This document shows positions 38,466 to 46,531 of a DNA stretch of 64,000 nt, piece after piece. Under the pieces are notes generated by a model that did no database searches, was not told the DNA's origin, and saw only the letters and a program-made list of their open reading frames with translations. The translations under genes were made by a program, and so were the position numbers. The first letter of the stretch is position 1. Each line of letters begins with the position of its first letter. The DNA comes from Paraburkholderia phenazinium (lineage in GTDB: Bacteria > Pseudomonadota > Gammaproteobacteria > Burkholderiales > Burkholderiaceae): contig NZ_FNCJ01000002.1 of assembly GCF_900100735.1 (NCBI RefSeq), positions 682,001 to 746,000 on the forward strand, read 5' to 3'.

Positions 38466-39017
38466 AATGATCAGTTCTTCGAAAAAAATCAGGCAACTTT
38501 GCAACTCGAACTTCAATCCGTCGATTCATCGCTAGAACCCGCGCAACGCTTTTCGGAGATTGCCTACCGTGGAGTTTAGTGGGACTTAAGTCACCTTGAT
38601 TCGTTTACCTTCAAGGTGGACCTCGGGCTGGGTAGTGACGTCACGGTACTCGTCCTGTTCTCATGCCATTGCTTTTCGCACAGCTTTCAGTGGGACGAGC
38701 GGCCTCGTCATGCGATTCCGGCTCACGAGATCTACTACGACGGTAAGGGGCGTCGAGTTTTGGACCCGCAGCGATACGAACTGTCACGCCGGTTCTTGCG
38801 GCACATCGTCTCCAATCTTTCTAACCGACACATCACTGTCGCCGACGAGAAGCAGCCGAACTTCGTCACGCTCGAGCAAATGAATGCGGACGGCACCACC
38901 TCGCTCTATGCGATCTTTTTCGAGGTTAAGAAGGACAACAGCCGCAGGCGTCGCCTCATGCTGCGCGTACAGTCTGCATATGTGCTGGACCATGGACTGA
39001 CACGCGACGTCAGATGA
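38466..39017 (+). pseudogene. Probable decayed gene with in-frame amber codon
   Basis: One reading frame looks coding from about 38466 to the TGA at 39015-39017 but is cut by TAG at 38577-38579. Before the stop it reads QLELQSVDSSLEPAQRFSEI, and directly after it WDLSHLDSFTFKVDLGLG. Downstream the open part (from GTG 38616, 133 codons) has normal codon use and segments such as HEIYYDGKGRRVLDPQRYEL and YAIFFEVKKDNSRRRRLML. No upstream ATG is in frame and no ribosome site is seen. No family is recognised. It could instead be an intact short gene starting at the GTG. Confidence 0.5.
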
Positions 39018-39103
39018 AGGGAGGGAAGGTTGCGTTCGAGACCCTATTGCGCGTTACTTACCTTGGGAAGCAGATTCGCCGTTAGGATGCTCAGAAAGAC
39101 CAA

Positions 39104-39252
39104 CGGCCACCTTTCGGTGGCCGTCGCATGCGGGGCTCTCTATCCGTTTTTCAACAGAATTCCCACTCCAGGTGGGACCCGGTTGCCCGGGCGGCGCTAC
39201 GTTTTTCGCACCCGCTTGTACGTAGTCTTTAGGTACAAATCTAAGCGCCGCC
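39104..39252. other. Cluster of consecutive hairpins (possible structured RNA)
   Basis: Four inverted repeats follow one another: CGGCCACC/GGTGGCCG (39104-39123), TCCCAC/GTGGGA (39161-39177), CCCGG/CCGGG (39178-39191) and a nested pair GGCGGCGCT/AGCGCCGCC (39190-39252) enclosing TTGTAC/GTACAA (39216-39238). No gene covers them. The density of stems suggests a folded transcript or a remnant element. Confidence 0.45.
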
Positions 39253-39343
39253 GTGTCCTGAGGTCAAGCTACGCGGTCTTTCCTCTGAAGAAAGTATCCA
39301 GATTTTCGCACACCCGGCACTCAAAAAAATCGAGAAATCTAAC

Positions 39344-39370
39344 TTGACAGTATTTGACCTGTCAGATAAT
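39344..39370 (+). promoter_or_regulatory. marR promoter with embedded operator
   Basis: TTGACA (39344-39349) and GATAAT (39365-39370), 15 bases apart, form a promoter. The spacer contains TTGACCTGTCAG (39354-39365), one copy of the repeated CTGAC-N2-GTCAG operator, so a bound repressor would block the promoter. Confidence 0.8.
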
Positions 39371-39398
39371 CTTCGCTCCAACGATCAAGGAGCCGATG

Positions 39399-39836
39399 AT
39401 GGACCACTACACGAAGGAAAGCTTTTCGACTGGGGCGAGCATTGGTTTCTCTATCAACAAGGCGCGCAACGTCATGGTGTCCGAGATGGACAGCGCGTTG
39501 AAAGATCTGGATATCACCACGCAGCAAATGGGCATCCTGTTGTCCTTGCAACGCGGCATCGCCGGTACGCCGTTCGAGCTGTCGAAGTTGCTGGGTATCG
39601 ACACCGGCCTCATGACCCGCATGCTCGACAAACTGGAAACCAAAGGCTTGCTGGAGCGCTCGCGCAACCTCGAAGATCGCCGGGTGGTCAACCTGACGCT
39701 CACGAAGAAGGGCCTCGAGGTTGCGGACAAGGTTCCCAACGTCGCGCCCACCGTGCTGAATGCACGCCTCAAGCATTTTACGAAAGAAGAGTTCAAAGAG
39801 TTCGGCCGCCTGCTCAACAAATTCCTCGGAGATTGA
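39399..39836 (+). CDS. MarR-family repressor of the efflux operon
   Basis: Winged-helix repressor of 145 residues (MDHYTKESFSTGASIGF...). The DNA-binding region contains SKLLGIDTGLMTRMLDKLETKGLLERSRNLEDRR, with the wing DRRVVNLTLTKKG. ATG 39399 is preferred to ATG 39396 because AAGGAG is 6 bases from it. It is the first gene of a set with an OMF lipoprotein, an EmrA-like and an EmrB-like protein, and the same palindrome precedes three of them, so it very likely represses itself and the pump. Confidence 0.93.
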   Translation: MDHYTKESFSTGASIGFSINKARNVMVSEMDSALKDLDITTQQMGILLSLQRGIAGTPFELSKLLGIDTGLMTRMLDKLETKGLLERSRNLEDRRVVNLTLTKKGLEVADKVPNVAPTVLNARLKHFTKEEFKEFGRLLNKFLGD

Positions 39837-39859
39837 GCGGCATTTTTTTACCTATATAT

Positions 39860-39871
39860 CTGACAGGTCAG
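39860..39871. promoter_or_regulatory. MarR operator 2, overlapping a ribosome site
   Basis: CTGACAGGTCAG, the same palindrome as at 39354-39365 read on the other strand, ends 3 bases before the ATG of the outer-membrane gene and covers its only visible ribosome-binding bases (AGG). Confidence 0.8.
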
Positions 39872-39874
39872 AAA

Positions 39875-41425
39875 ATGAAATTGCAGCTAAATGAAAGGAT
39901 AGTCGGCACACGTTTCGCGAAGGCCGGTATAACGCTCATCTGCGCAGCCGTGCTGTCGGCATGCGCGAACTATGCGGGCATCTCGAGCGACAAGCAGATG
40001 GCGCAGCCCCAGAGTTTCGCGAGCCAGCAGAGCATTCCGGCGGACCACGGCCGCTGGCCGGCGGCCGATTGGGCCGACCAGTTCGGCGATGCTCAACTCA
40101 AGGCGTTGTTGGCTGAGGCGCTGCAGGGCAGCCCGACGCTCGAACAAGCGCGGGCCCGTGTGGCTGCTGCCGCGGCCTATACGGAAACCGCAAAGTCGAG
40201 CACGCTGCCGAACGTTGGCGCCAGCTACACACTGACTCGCGAGCAGTACTCGGGCAACGCTCTGATCCCACCGCCGTATGGCGGCTCATGGCAGACGGAA
40301 AACGAGGGGCTGCTGTCGGCCTCGTACGACCTCGATCTGTGGGGCAAGAATCGCGAAGCGCTCAAGGCGTCGATCTCGCAGTTGCAGGCGAGCAAGGCGG
40401 ATGCCGAGGTCGTCAAACTGACGCTCACCTCAGCCATTGCCCGCGACTACAACCAACTCGCCCGTCTGTACGCATTGCGCGACATTGCACAACAGGAAGT
40501 CGGGCAGCGCGAGCAGATCGACCGCATCACGGCCGGCCGTATCGCCAACGGGCTGGATACTGAAGTGGAGCGCAAGACCGCCCAGGCCAACCTTGCGAGC
40601 AGCCGGGCCACGCTGGCTTCGCTTGACGGCAGCATCGTCACGACGCGCTATCAACTGGCCGCGCTTCTCGGCGCCGGTCCCGACCGTGGTCTGTCGATCG
40701 CCCGGCCGACGCTCGGCATCGGCGACGAGGTGCGGCTGCCCGATAACCTTCCAGCCGATCTCGTGAGCCGCCGCCCGGATCTGGTCGCGGCCCGCTGGCG
40801 CGTCGATGCCCTCACGCACGACGTGAAGGAAGCCAAGGCCGAGTTTTACCCCGACATCAACCTGAGTGCCGCTATTGGTCTCGATGCCTTCGGTTTCGGC
40901 CGATTTCTGACGGCGGCTAGCCGCACCGCCAACGCCGGACCGGCGGTTCATCTGCCGATCTTCGACGGCGGCGAACTGCGGGCGCAGTTGAAAGGGCGTT
41001 ACGCCGACTTCGACAATGCGGTGGCCGGTTACAACCAGACGCTCGTCACGGCGCTGTCGGAAGTTGCCACGCAGCTTGCACAGATTCGTTCGACCGACGC
41101 CCAGCTCGTCGATGCGGAAGCTGCGCAGGATGCCGCGCGCAGTGCCGACCAGTTGGCGCTCACGCAATACAAGGGTGGTCTCACGAACCAGCTCACGGTG
41201 CTGAACGCCGATACCAATGCGCTCGCCGCCGACGAGGCAGTGGCCAATCTAAAGATGAACCGCCGCGACCAGCAGATCGCACTCGCTCAGGCGTTAGGCG
41301 GTGGCTATACCGAGGACGCCAGCGCAAGCAGCGAGATCAATGCGGGCACGAGCGCGAGCATTGCCGCGAGCGGCACGGCCGCCCCTTCCGTCATTCGAAC
41401 CAACCCGATCGTCGCTGCGCGCTAA
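39875..41425 (+). CDS. Outer-membrane efflux lipoprotein (NodT/OMF family)
   Basis: Outer-membrane channel of a tripartite pump; 516 residues. A lipoprotein signal with lipobox LSAC (Cys about residue 28) is followed by two OEP repeats. Family segments are WPAADWADQFGDAQLKAL, SYDLDLWGKNREALKAS, LPADLVSRRPDLVAARWRV and the matching C-terminal repeat with LALTQYKGGLTNQLTVLNAD. ATG 39875 is chosen; the open frame extends upstream only through marR in another frame. It is co-regulated with the EmrA- and EmrB-like genes. Confidence 0.93.
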   Translation: MKLQLNERIVGTRFAKAGITLICAAVLSACANYAGISSDKQMAQPQSFASQQSIPADHGRWPAADWADQFGDAQLKALLAEALQGSPTLEQARARVAAAAAYTETAKSSTLPNVGASYTLTREQYSGNALIPPPYGGSWQTENEGLLSASYDLDLWGKNREALKASISQLQASKADAEVVKLTLTSAIARDYNQLARLYALRDIAQQEVGQREQIDRITAGRIANGLDTEVERKTAQANLASSRATLASLDGSIVTTRYQLAALLGAGPDRGLSIARPTLGIGDEVRLPDNLPADLVSRRPDLVAARWRVDALTHDVKEAKAEFYPDINLSAAIGLDAFGFGRFLTAASRTANAGPAVHLPIFDGGELRAQLKGRYADFDNAVAGYNQTLVTALSEVATQLAQIRSTDAQLVDAEAAQDAARSADQLALTQYKGGLTNQLTVLNADTNALAADEAVANLKMNRRDQQIALAQALGGGYTEDASASSEINAGTSASIAASGTAAPSVIRTNPIVAAR

Positions 41426-41471
41426 AGCGCTTGCCGCGACACACCTTCATTCTTTGCCAGGAGTCATTGAA

Positions 41472-42749
41472 ATGAGCGATACCACCACCGAGCGCGCGAC
41501 GGCACAAGTCGAACCCCGCGAGCAAGCCGAACGAGCCGGGCAAGCCGACCAGCAGAACCCAGGCAAGCGCAAGTTGATGTTGACGCTGCTGGCAGCCGCT
41601 GTTGTTGCCTCCAGCGTAGCCTATGGCGCGTACTACTTCACGGTCGGGCGCTTCCACCAGTCCACCGACGACGCTTATGTCAGCGGCAACCTCGTGCAAT
41701 TGACCCCGCAGGTCACCGGCACGGTGGTCGCCGTCAATGCGGACGATACGCAGATCGTCAAGCAGGGCGACCCGGTGGTCACCCTCGACGGCGCCGATGC
41801 CAAAGTCGCACTCCTGAGCGCGGAAGCGACGCTCGGCCGGACGGTGCGGCAGGTGAGCGGCATGTACGTGAACAACGATTTCTACGCAGCCAACATCGCC
41901 CAGCGCGAGTCCGACCTGGCGCGCGCGAACGACGACCTGAAGCGCCGCGAAGCAGTGGCCAGCACGGGAGCGGTATCGGGCGAAGACATCGCCCATGCTC
42001 GCGACTCGGTAAGCTCCGCCGAAGCCGCACTCGAAGCCGCGCGTCAGCAGGCCGAAGCCAATCACGCGCTGACCGATCGCACGACCATTGCCGAGCATCC
42101 CGATGTGCAGGCCGCCGCCTCGAAGTTGCGCGACGCCTACCTCAGTTACGCGCGCAACACCTTGCCTGCACCGGTTACGGGCTATGTCGCGCAGCGTTCG
42201 GTGCAGGTCGGCCAGCGGGTCGCTCCAGGCACGCCGCTGATGGCCATCGTGCCGCTCGATGGAGTATGGGTGGACGCGAACTTCAAGGAAGGCCAACTAC
42301 GGCACATGCGCATCGGACAACCCGTCACGTTGACGGCCGACGTCTACGGTTCCAGCGTCAAGTATCACGGCAAGGTGGTGGGTTTTTCGGCCGGCACCGG
42401 CGCGGCCTTCGACGTGTTGCCGGCGCAAAACGCCACCGGCAACTGGATCAAGGTAGTGCAACGCCTGCCGGTGCGCGTGCAGCTCGACCAGCACGAGCTC
42501 GAGGCTCATCCTTTGCGGATTGGCCTGTCGATGCAGGTCGACGTGAACACACAGGACGAATCGGGCACGCAGTTGGCCGCTGCGACGAACACGTCATATC
42601 GCACCGATGTGTTCGCTCAATACGGCGCCGCCGCGGATGCGGAAATCGCGCAGATCATCGCGCAGAACACGCCGCTTGGCCGCAGCGCAGCCGTGGGTGC
42701 TCCGCAAAAGACCGTCTCTCGCCGCGATGCCGAACGCAACGCCGGTTGA
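41472..42749 (+). CDS. EmrA/HlyD-type membrane fusion protein
   Basis: Periplasmic adaptor of the pump; 425 residues. A cytosolic tail of about 33 residues is followed by one membrane helix (about 34-55). The lipoyl halves are FHQSTDDAYVSGNLVQLTPQ near the start and PAPVTGYVAQRSVQVGQRVAPG later, separated by a coiled-coil hairpin. A conserved WVDANFKEGQLRHMRIGQPV follows. ATG 41472 lies 46 bases after the OMF stop. It should connect the EmrB-like transporter to the outer-membrane channel. Confidence 0.93.
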   Translation: MSDTTTERATAQVEPREQAERAGQADQQNPGKRKLMLTLLAAAVVASSVAYGAYYFTVGRFHQSTDDAYVSGNLVQLTPQVTGTVVAVNADDTQIVKQGDPVVTLDGADAKVALLSAEATLGRTVRQVSGMYVNNDFYAANIAQRESDLARANDDLKRREAVASTGAVSGEDIAHARDSVSSAEAALEAARQQAEANHALTDRTTIAEHPDVQAAASKLRDAYLSYARNTLPAPVTGYVAQRSVQVGQRVAPGTPLMAIVPLDGVWVDANFKEGQLRHMRIGQPVTLTADVYGSSVKYHGKVVGFSAGTGAAFDVLPAQNATGNWIKVVQRLPVRVQLDQHELEAHPLRIGLSMQVDVNTQDESGTQLAAATNTSYRTDVFAQYGAAADAEIAQIIAQNTPLGRSAAVGAPQKTVSRRDAERNAG

Positions 42750-42794
42750 CACGAATCCCCATGCATAGGCTCACGAATTTTTTTGCCCAATTAG

Positions 42795-42806
42795 CTGACA
42801 GGTCAG
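42795..42806. promoter_or_regulatory. MarR operator 3, upstream of the MFS gene
   Basis: CTGACAGGTCAG lies in the 105-base gap between the adaptor and transporter genes and is identical to the site at 39860-39871. It implies a separate control point inside the operon. Confidence 0.78.
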
Positions 42807-42854
42807 ATAGAAATCCGATTCCTCTGACCATCGCCCCTTCTGAACGGTGATGAA

Positions 42855-44414
42855 ATGAATCAATCGACCCAACCCGCCGCACCCGCGCCGCTCTCCGGCG
42901 GCAAACTGGTGCTGGCGACGCTTGCGGTGGCGCTAGCCACCTTCATGAATGTGTTGGACTCCTCAATTGCCAATGTCGCGATTCCGACGATCTCCGGCAA
43001 CCTCGGCGTGTCGGTGGACGAGGGTACCTGGGTCATCACGCTGTTTGCCGCCGCCAACGCGATTTCGATTCCGCTCACGGGTTGGCTCACGCAGCGGGTC
43101 GGGCAGGTGAGGCTCTTCGTCTGGGCGATCCTGCTGTTCGTGCTGTCCTCCTGGTTGTGCGGCATGGCGCCGACGCTGCCCGTGCTGCTCGCCGCGCGGA
43201 TCGTGCAAGGGGCGGTGGCGGGTCCGCTGATTCCGCTGTCGCAGGCGATTTTGCTGGGTTCATATCCGAAGGAAAAGAGCTCGCTCGCGCTTTCCCTATG
43301 GGCGATGACGGCGACTGTCGGCCCGATTGCCGGCCCGGCATTGGGCGGCTGGATTACCGACAGTTATTCATGGTCGTGGATCTTCTATATCAACGTCCCG
43401 GTGGGCATCTTCGCGGCGGGCGTCACTTGGGCGATCTATCGCGACCGGGAAACGCCGACCAAGCGTTTGCCGATCGACAAGGTGGGGCTGCTGTCGCTGA
43501 TCGCCTGGGTCGGTTCATTGCAGGTGATGCTCGACAAAGGCAAGGATCTCGACTGGTTCAATTCGCCAGTGATTATCGCGCTGACCGTGTTTGCGCTGAT
43601 CAGCTTCGTCTTCTTCCTGATCTGGGAGCTGACCGAGAAGAATCCGATCGTCAATTTACGTCTGTTTGCGGGCCGCAATTTTCTGGGCGGCACGGTGGCG
43701 ATTTCAGTGGCGTATGCGGTGTTCTTCTCGAACCTCGTGCTGTTGCCGCAGTGGATGCAGGAGTATCTGAACTATCGTGCGGTGGATGCGGGTCTTGTCA
43801 CCGCGCCGCTTGGTATCTTCGCTGTGTTGCTTGCGCCGGTTATCGCGAAGCTCATGCCGAAGTCCGATGCGCGGGTGCTCGCCACGCTGGCGTTCGTCGG
43901 CTTTGCGGGTGTGTTCTTCATGCGCTCCGGCTACACCACGGGCGTGGATACCTGGACGCTGGTGTTGCCGACTTTGCTGCAAGGTTTCCCGACCGGTTTC
44001 TTCTTCGTGCCATTGACCGCGATCATTCTCTCGGGGCTGCCGGCCGAGAAAATTCCAGCGGCGGCTGGCTTGTCGAATTTCGTACGCGTATTTGCCGGCG
44101 CAGTGGGAACGTCGCTGGCGGGCACCGGCTGGAACAACCGCACCATCCTGCATCATGCGCGTCTCGCCGAACAGACAAGCATCGATAATCCGACTTTTGT
44201 TGCATCGCTGAACGCATTGCATACGACGCTTGGCGGCGGCACCCAGCAGGCCCTTGCGTTCTTCGAGCGTTCGCTCGATGCGCAAGCCGCCATGCTCGGG
44301 CTCAATGACATCTTCTGGCTGTCAGCGGTGATTTTCGTCGCGATCATTCCGCTGATCTGGGTGACGAAGCCGGGCAAGGGCAGTGCTGATGCGGCAGCGG
44401 CTGCTGCACATTGA
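42855..44414 (+). CDS. EmrB/QacA-type MFS drug exporter (DHA2)
   Basis: Inner-membrane proton/drug antiporter of 519 residues with about 14 helices. DHA2 signatures are FMNVLDSSIANVAIPTISG in the first helix, WVITLFAAANAISIPLTGWL, and GPALGGWITDSYSWSWIFYI (motif C region). It works with the preceding adaptor and outer-membrane channel. Substrates cannot be deduced. It is the last gene before an oppositely oriented small membrane protein. Confidence 0.94.
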   Translation: MNQSTQPAAPAPLSGGKLVLATLAVALATFMNVLDSSIANVAIPTISGNLGVSVDEGTWVITLFAAANAISIPLTGWLTQRVGQVRLFVWAILLFVLSSWLCGMAPTLPVLLAARIVQGAVAGPLIPLSQAILLGSYPKEKSSLALSLWAMTATVGPIAGPALGGWITDSYSWSWIFYINVPVGIFAAGVTWAIYRDRETPTKRLPIDKVGLLSLIAWVGSLQVMLDKGKDLDWFNSPVIIALTVFALISFVFFLIWELTEKNPIVNLRLFAGRNFLGGTVAISVAYAVFFSNLVLLPQWMQEYLNYRAVDAGLVTAPLGIFAVLLAPVIAKLMPKSDARVLATLAFVGFAGVFFMRSGYTTGVDTWTLVLPTLLQGFPTGFFFVPLTAIILSGLPAEKIPAAAGLSNFVRVFAGAVGTSLAGTGWNNRTILHHARLAEQTSIDNPTFVASLNALHTTLGGGTQQALAFFERSLDAQAAMLGLNDIFWLSAVIFVAIIPLIWVTKPGKGSADAAAAAAH

Positions 44415-44458
44415 TCCGGTGCATGGGCTGGGCTGCGGCGCGTGCTGGCACGCGCCGC

Positions 44459-44881
44459 TTAATGCTTCTTTAGGTACCAGATTGCATAGCTCGCGACCAG
44501 CGCGACTTTGCACACGCACTCGATCAACGAGAGCGTGAACAGCTCATGTGAGATCGCGTATTCGAACGGCAGCGTAGAGGCGACCGCGAGTACGCTCGCG
44601 CCGCACAGAAACGCAAACACCGGACGCGCGTAGCGCACTCCAAAAAAGGCAGCCGCGCCTGCCGCAAGCAGCAGGCATTTGGCGAGCAGCAGTGCGGCGA
44701 TGCGTGTTGTTCCATCGCCGGGGCTGACCTCCCAAGGCGTTTCGATGAGCGACCAGACGCACACGAGCGCAATGAAAACCTGCATGGCACGCAGCGCGAG
44801 CGACGCGGGCTCGCGTTGCGTCTTTGCAGCGTCCACGGGCGCGCGGCGCATATGACCGTCCCATGTATCTTCAATGTTCAT
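44459..44881 (-). CDS. Small hypothetical membrane protein
   Basis: Protein of 140 residues with about four hydrophobic helices (around 34-48, 62-82, 85-102 and 113-136) after a charged N-terminal tail (MNIEDTWDGHMRRAP). No family is recognised. It is convergent with the MFS gene, and its upstream gap of about 300 bases suggests its own promoter. Confidence 0.6.
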   Translation of the reverse strand: MNIEDTWDGHMRRAPVDAAKTQREPASLALRAMQVFIALVCVWSLIETPWEVSPGDGTTRIAALLLAKCLLLAAGAAAFFGVRYARPVFAFLCGASVLAVASTLPFEYAISHELFTLSLIECVCKVALVASYAIWYLKKH

Positions 44882-45187
44882 GAGTTTCTCCGTCGTTCAA
44901 CCGTGCGGTGTACGCAGTCTGCTTGATATAAGACGGCAACCCAAATTAAATTTTGTCAAATGCCGCGATAAAAGTCTCGGTTTGTTGTTCCGAAGTTGCA
45001 AACGGTAGTTGTGTGTCAGGGGAGTGACAGATTGGCGGAGCACTCGTTTAGTGTGACTAATCGGTGCGAGTACCCATTGCGGGCAGAAGCGTGGTCAGCG
45101 TAGCCGGCGTGATAGCAAGCTGACGCGAGCAGCGAGTCCGGCGTCGTGTGGGACCGGTTTCGCGCTCGCGTGCTTTCGGGCGGGGTG
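44882..45187. other. Intergenic gap between small membrane protein and hmp
   Basis: About 300 bases, A/T-rich around 44940-44990. It must contain the promoter of the leftward membrane-protein gene and the end of the hmp transcript. No terminator or gene was recognised. Confidence 0.5.
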
Positions 45188-46369
45188 TTATTCGAGCGCG
45201 GCCGCTGGGCCAAAGAACTCGTAACGGCTTTGTTTTTCCGGAACGCCAATGGTCTTCAGGTGCTGCTTCACCGCTTTCATGAAGGCGACCGGGCCGAGGA
45301 AATAGACATCCACGTCACGCGTTTGCGGCAACCATTCCTTGAGTCGCGCCGCGTCGAGGTAGCCGGTTGCATCGGCCTCAGGATCGCCCGTGCGTTGTTC
45401 TTCATAACAATAGAAGCGCTTGAGTTGCGGATGGCGTGCAGCCAGCGCGTCGATCGTTGCACGGAACGCGTGCACGCCGCCGTGACGCGCCGAGTGAATG
45501 AAGTGCACTGGGCGCTGCGTTTCAAGTGCGGCCTGCAGCATCGGCAGAGTCGGCGTAATGCCGACACCGCCGCTGATCAGCACCAACGGTTTCTCGCTCG
45601 GGACGAGTTTGAAGTCACCAGCCGGTGCGAACAGTTCGAGCGTGTCGCCTTCGTTGACCTGCGCATGCAGATGGTTCGACACCTTGCCGTTGGGCTCGCG
45701 CTTCACGCTGATGCGATATTCGTGGCCATTGGCCGCTGCCGAGAGCGAATAGTTGCGGCGCACTTCTTCGCCGTCGATCACGAGCCGCACGCCAATGTAC
45801 TGGCCGGGTTCGAACGCGAGCACGGGGCCGCGGTCGGCAGGGCGCAGGTAGAACGAGGTGATTTCATCGCTTTCCCGCACTTTGCGTGCGACGCGGAAGA
45901 GCCGCGTGCCGCGCCATCCGCCGGGAGCCGCTTCGCGCTGCGCGTACATCTGCTCTTCGAGTCCGCTTAGCAGGTCGGCGAGTTGTTGATACGCGGCGGC
46001 CCATGCTTCGATCACCGCATCGGTGGCGATTTCCGCACCGAGCACTTCGCGGATGGCCCGCAGCAGGCATTTGCCGACCAGCGGATAGTGCTCGGGCAGG
46101 ATATTCAGCGCGACGTGCTTGTTGACGATCTGCGCGACCAGACCGCCGAGCTGTTCGAGCTGGTCGATATGGCGCGCGTACATCAGCACGCCATTGGCGA
46201 GGGCACGCTGTTGTGCGCCGCTCGCTTGATTCGCGGCGTTGAAGAGCGGCCGGACCTCGGGATGCTCGCTCATGAGCAGCTTGTAGAAGTGGGTGATGAG
46301 TGCTTCACCGCCGCTTTCGAGGAGGGGGACGGTGGCTTTGACGATGGCGCGGTGTTCAGCGGAAAGCAT
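45188..46369 (-). CDS. hmp: Flavohemoprotein, nitric oxide dioxygenase
   Basis: Cytosolic enzyme of 393 residues converting NO and O2 to nitrate with NAD(P)H. The N-terminal globin domain (about 1-138) contains ALANGVLMYARHIDQLEQLGGLV and the proximal-His region NKHVALNI. The FAD domain has RRNYSLSAA and GKVSNHLH. The NAD domain has LVLISGGVGITPTLPML. It is divergent from norR across a 157-base region with a sigma-54-like promoter and three NorR-type sites, so it should be switched on by NO. Confidence 0.95.
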   Translation of the reverse strand: MLSAEHRAIVKATVPLLESGGEALITHFYKLLMSEHPEVRPLFNAANQASGAQQRALANGVLMYARHIDQLEQLGGLVAQIVNKHVALNILPEHYPLVGKCLLRAIREVLGAEIATDAVIEAWAAAYQQLADLLSGLEEQMYAQREAAPGGWRGTRLFRVARKVRESDEITSFYLRPADRGPVLAFEPGQYIGVRLVIDGEEVRRNYSLSAAANGHEYRISVKREPNGKVSNHLHAQVNEGDTLELFAPAGDFKLVPSEKPLVLISGGVGITPTLPMLQAALETQRPVHFIHSARHGGVHAFRATIDALAARHPQLKRFYCYEEQRTGDPEADATGYLDAARLKEWLPQTRDVDVYFLGPVAFMKAVKQHLKTIGVPEKQSRYEFFGPAAALE

Positions 46370-46426
46370 GATGCGGATTCCTGTTTCAGTTGAGGTTCAG
46401 CCGTGTGCAGGCTGCGGCTATCTCTA

Positions 46427-46442
46427 TCCATCTTTCGTGCCA
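46427..46442 (-). promoter_or_regulatory. Sigma-54-type promoter of hmp
   Basis: Read leftward, TGGCAC-N5-ATGGA matches the -24 element fully and keeps GG ten bases on at the -12 position (GC is usual). It predicts a start about 45-50 bases before the hmp ATG and fits control by the adjacent sigma-54 activator. Confidence 0.7.
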
Positions 46443-46484
46443 GGTGTAAAATTCATTTAAATCAATTATTTAAAATATTGAATG

Positions 46485-46531
46485 GTCCATTCGACTCTAG
46501 TCAGACCGACTGCGTCGGAGGTCGGAATGAC
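46485..46531. promoter_or_regulatory. Three NorR enhancer sites
   Basis: GTC-N5-GAC occurs at 46485-46495, 46500-46510 and 46521-46531. Each fits the known NorR core GT-N7-AC, and E. coli NorR also uses three sites. They lie about 70-115 bases upstream of the predicted hmp start. The third overlaps the norR start codon. Confidence 0.78.

Noticed and set aside
39030..39347. Plus-strand frame of 105 codons before marR
   Set aside because: It crosses the hairpin cluster and the composition is not protein-like; no start signal was seen.
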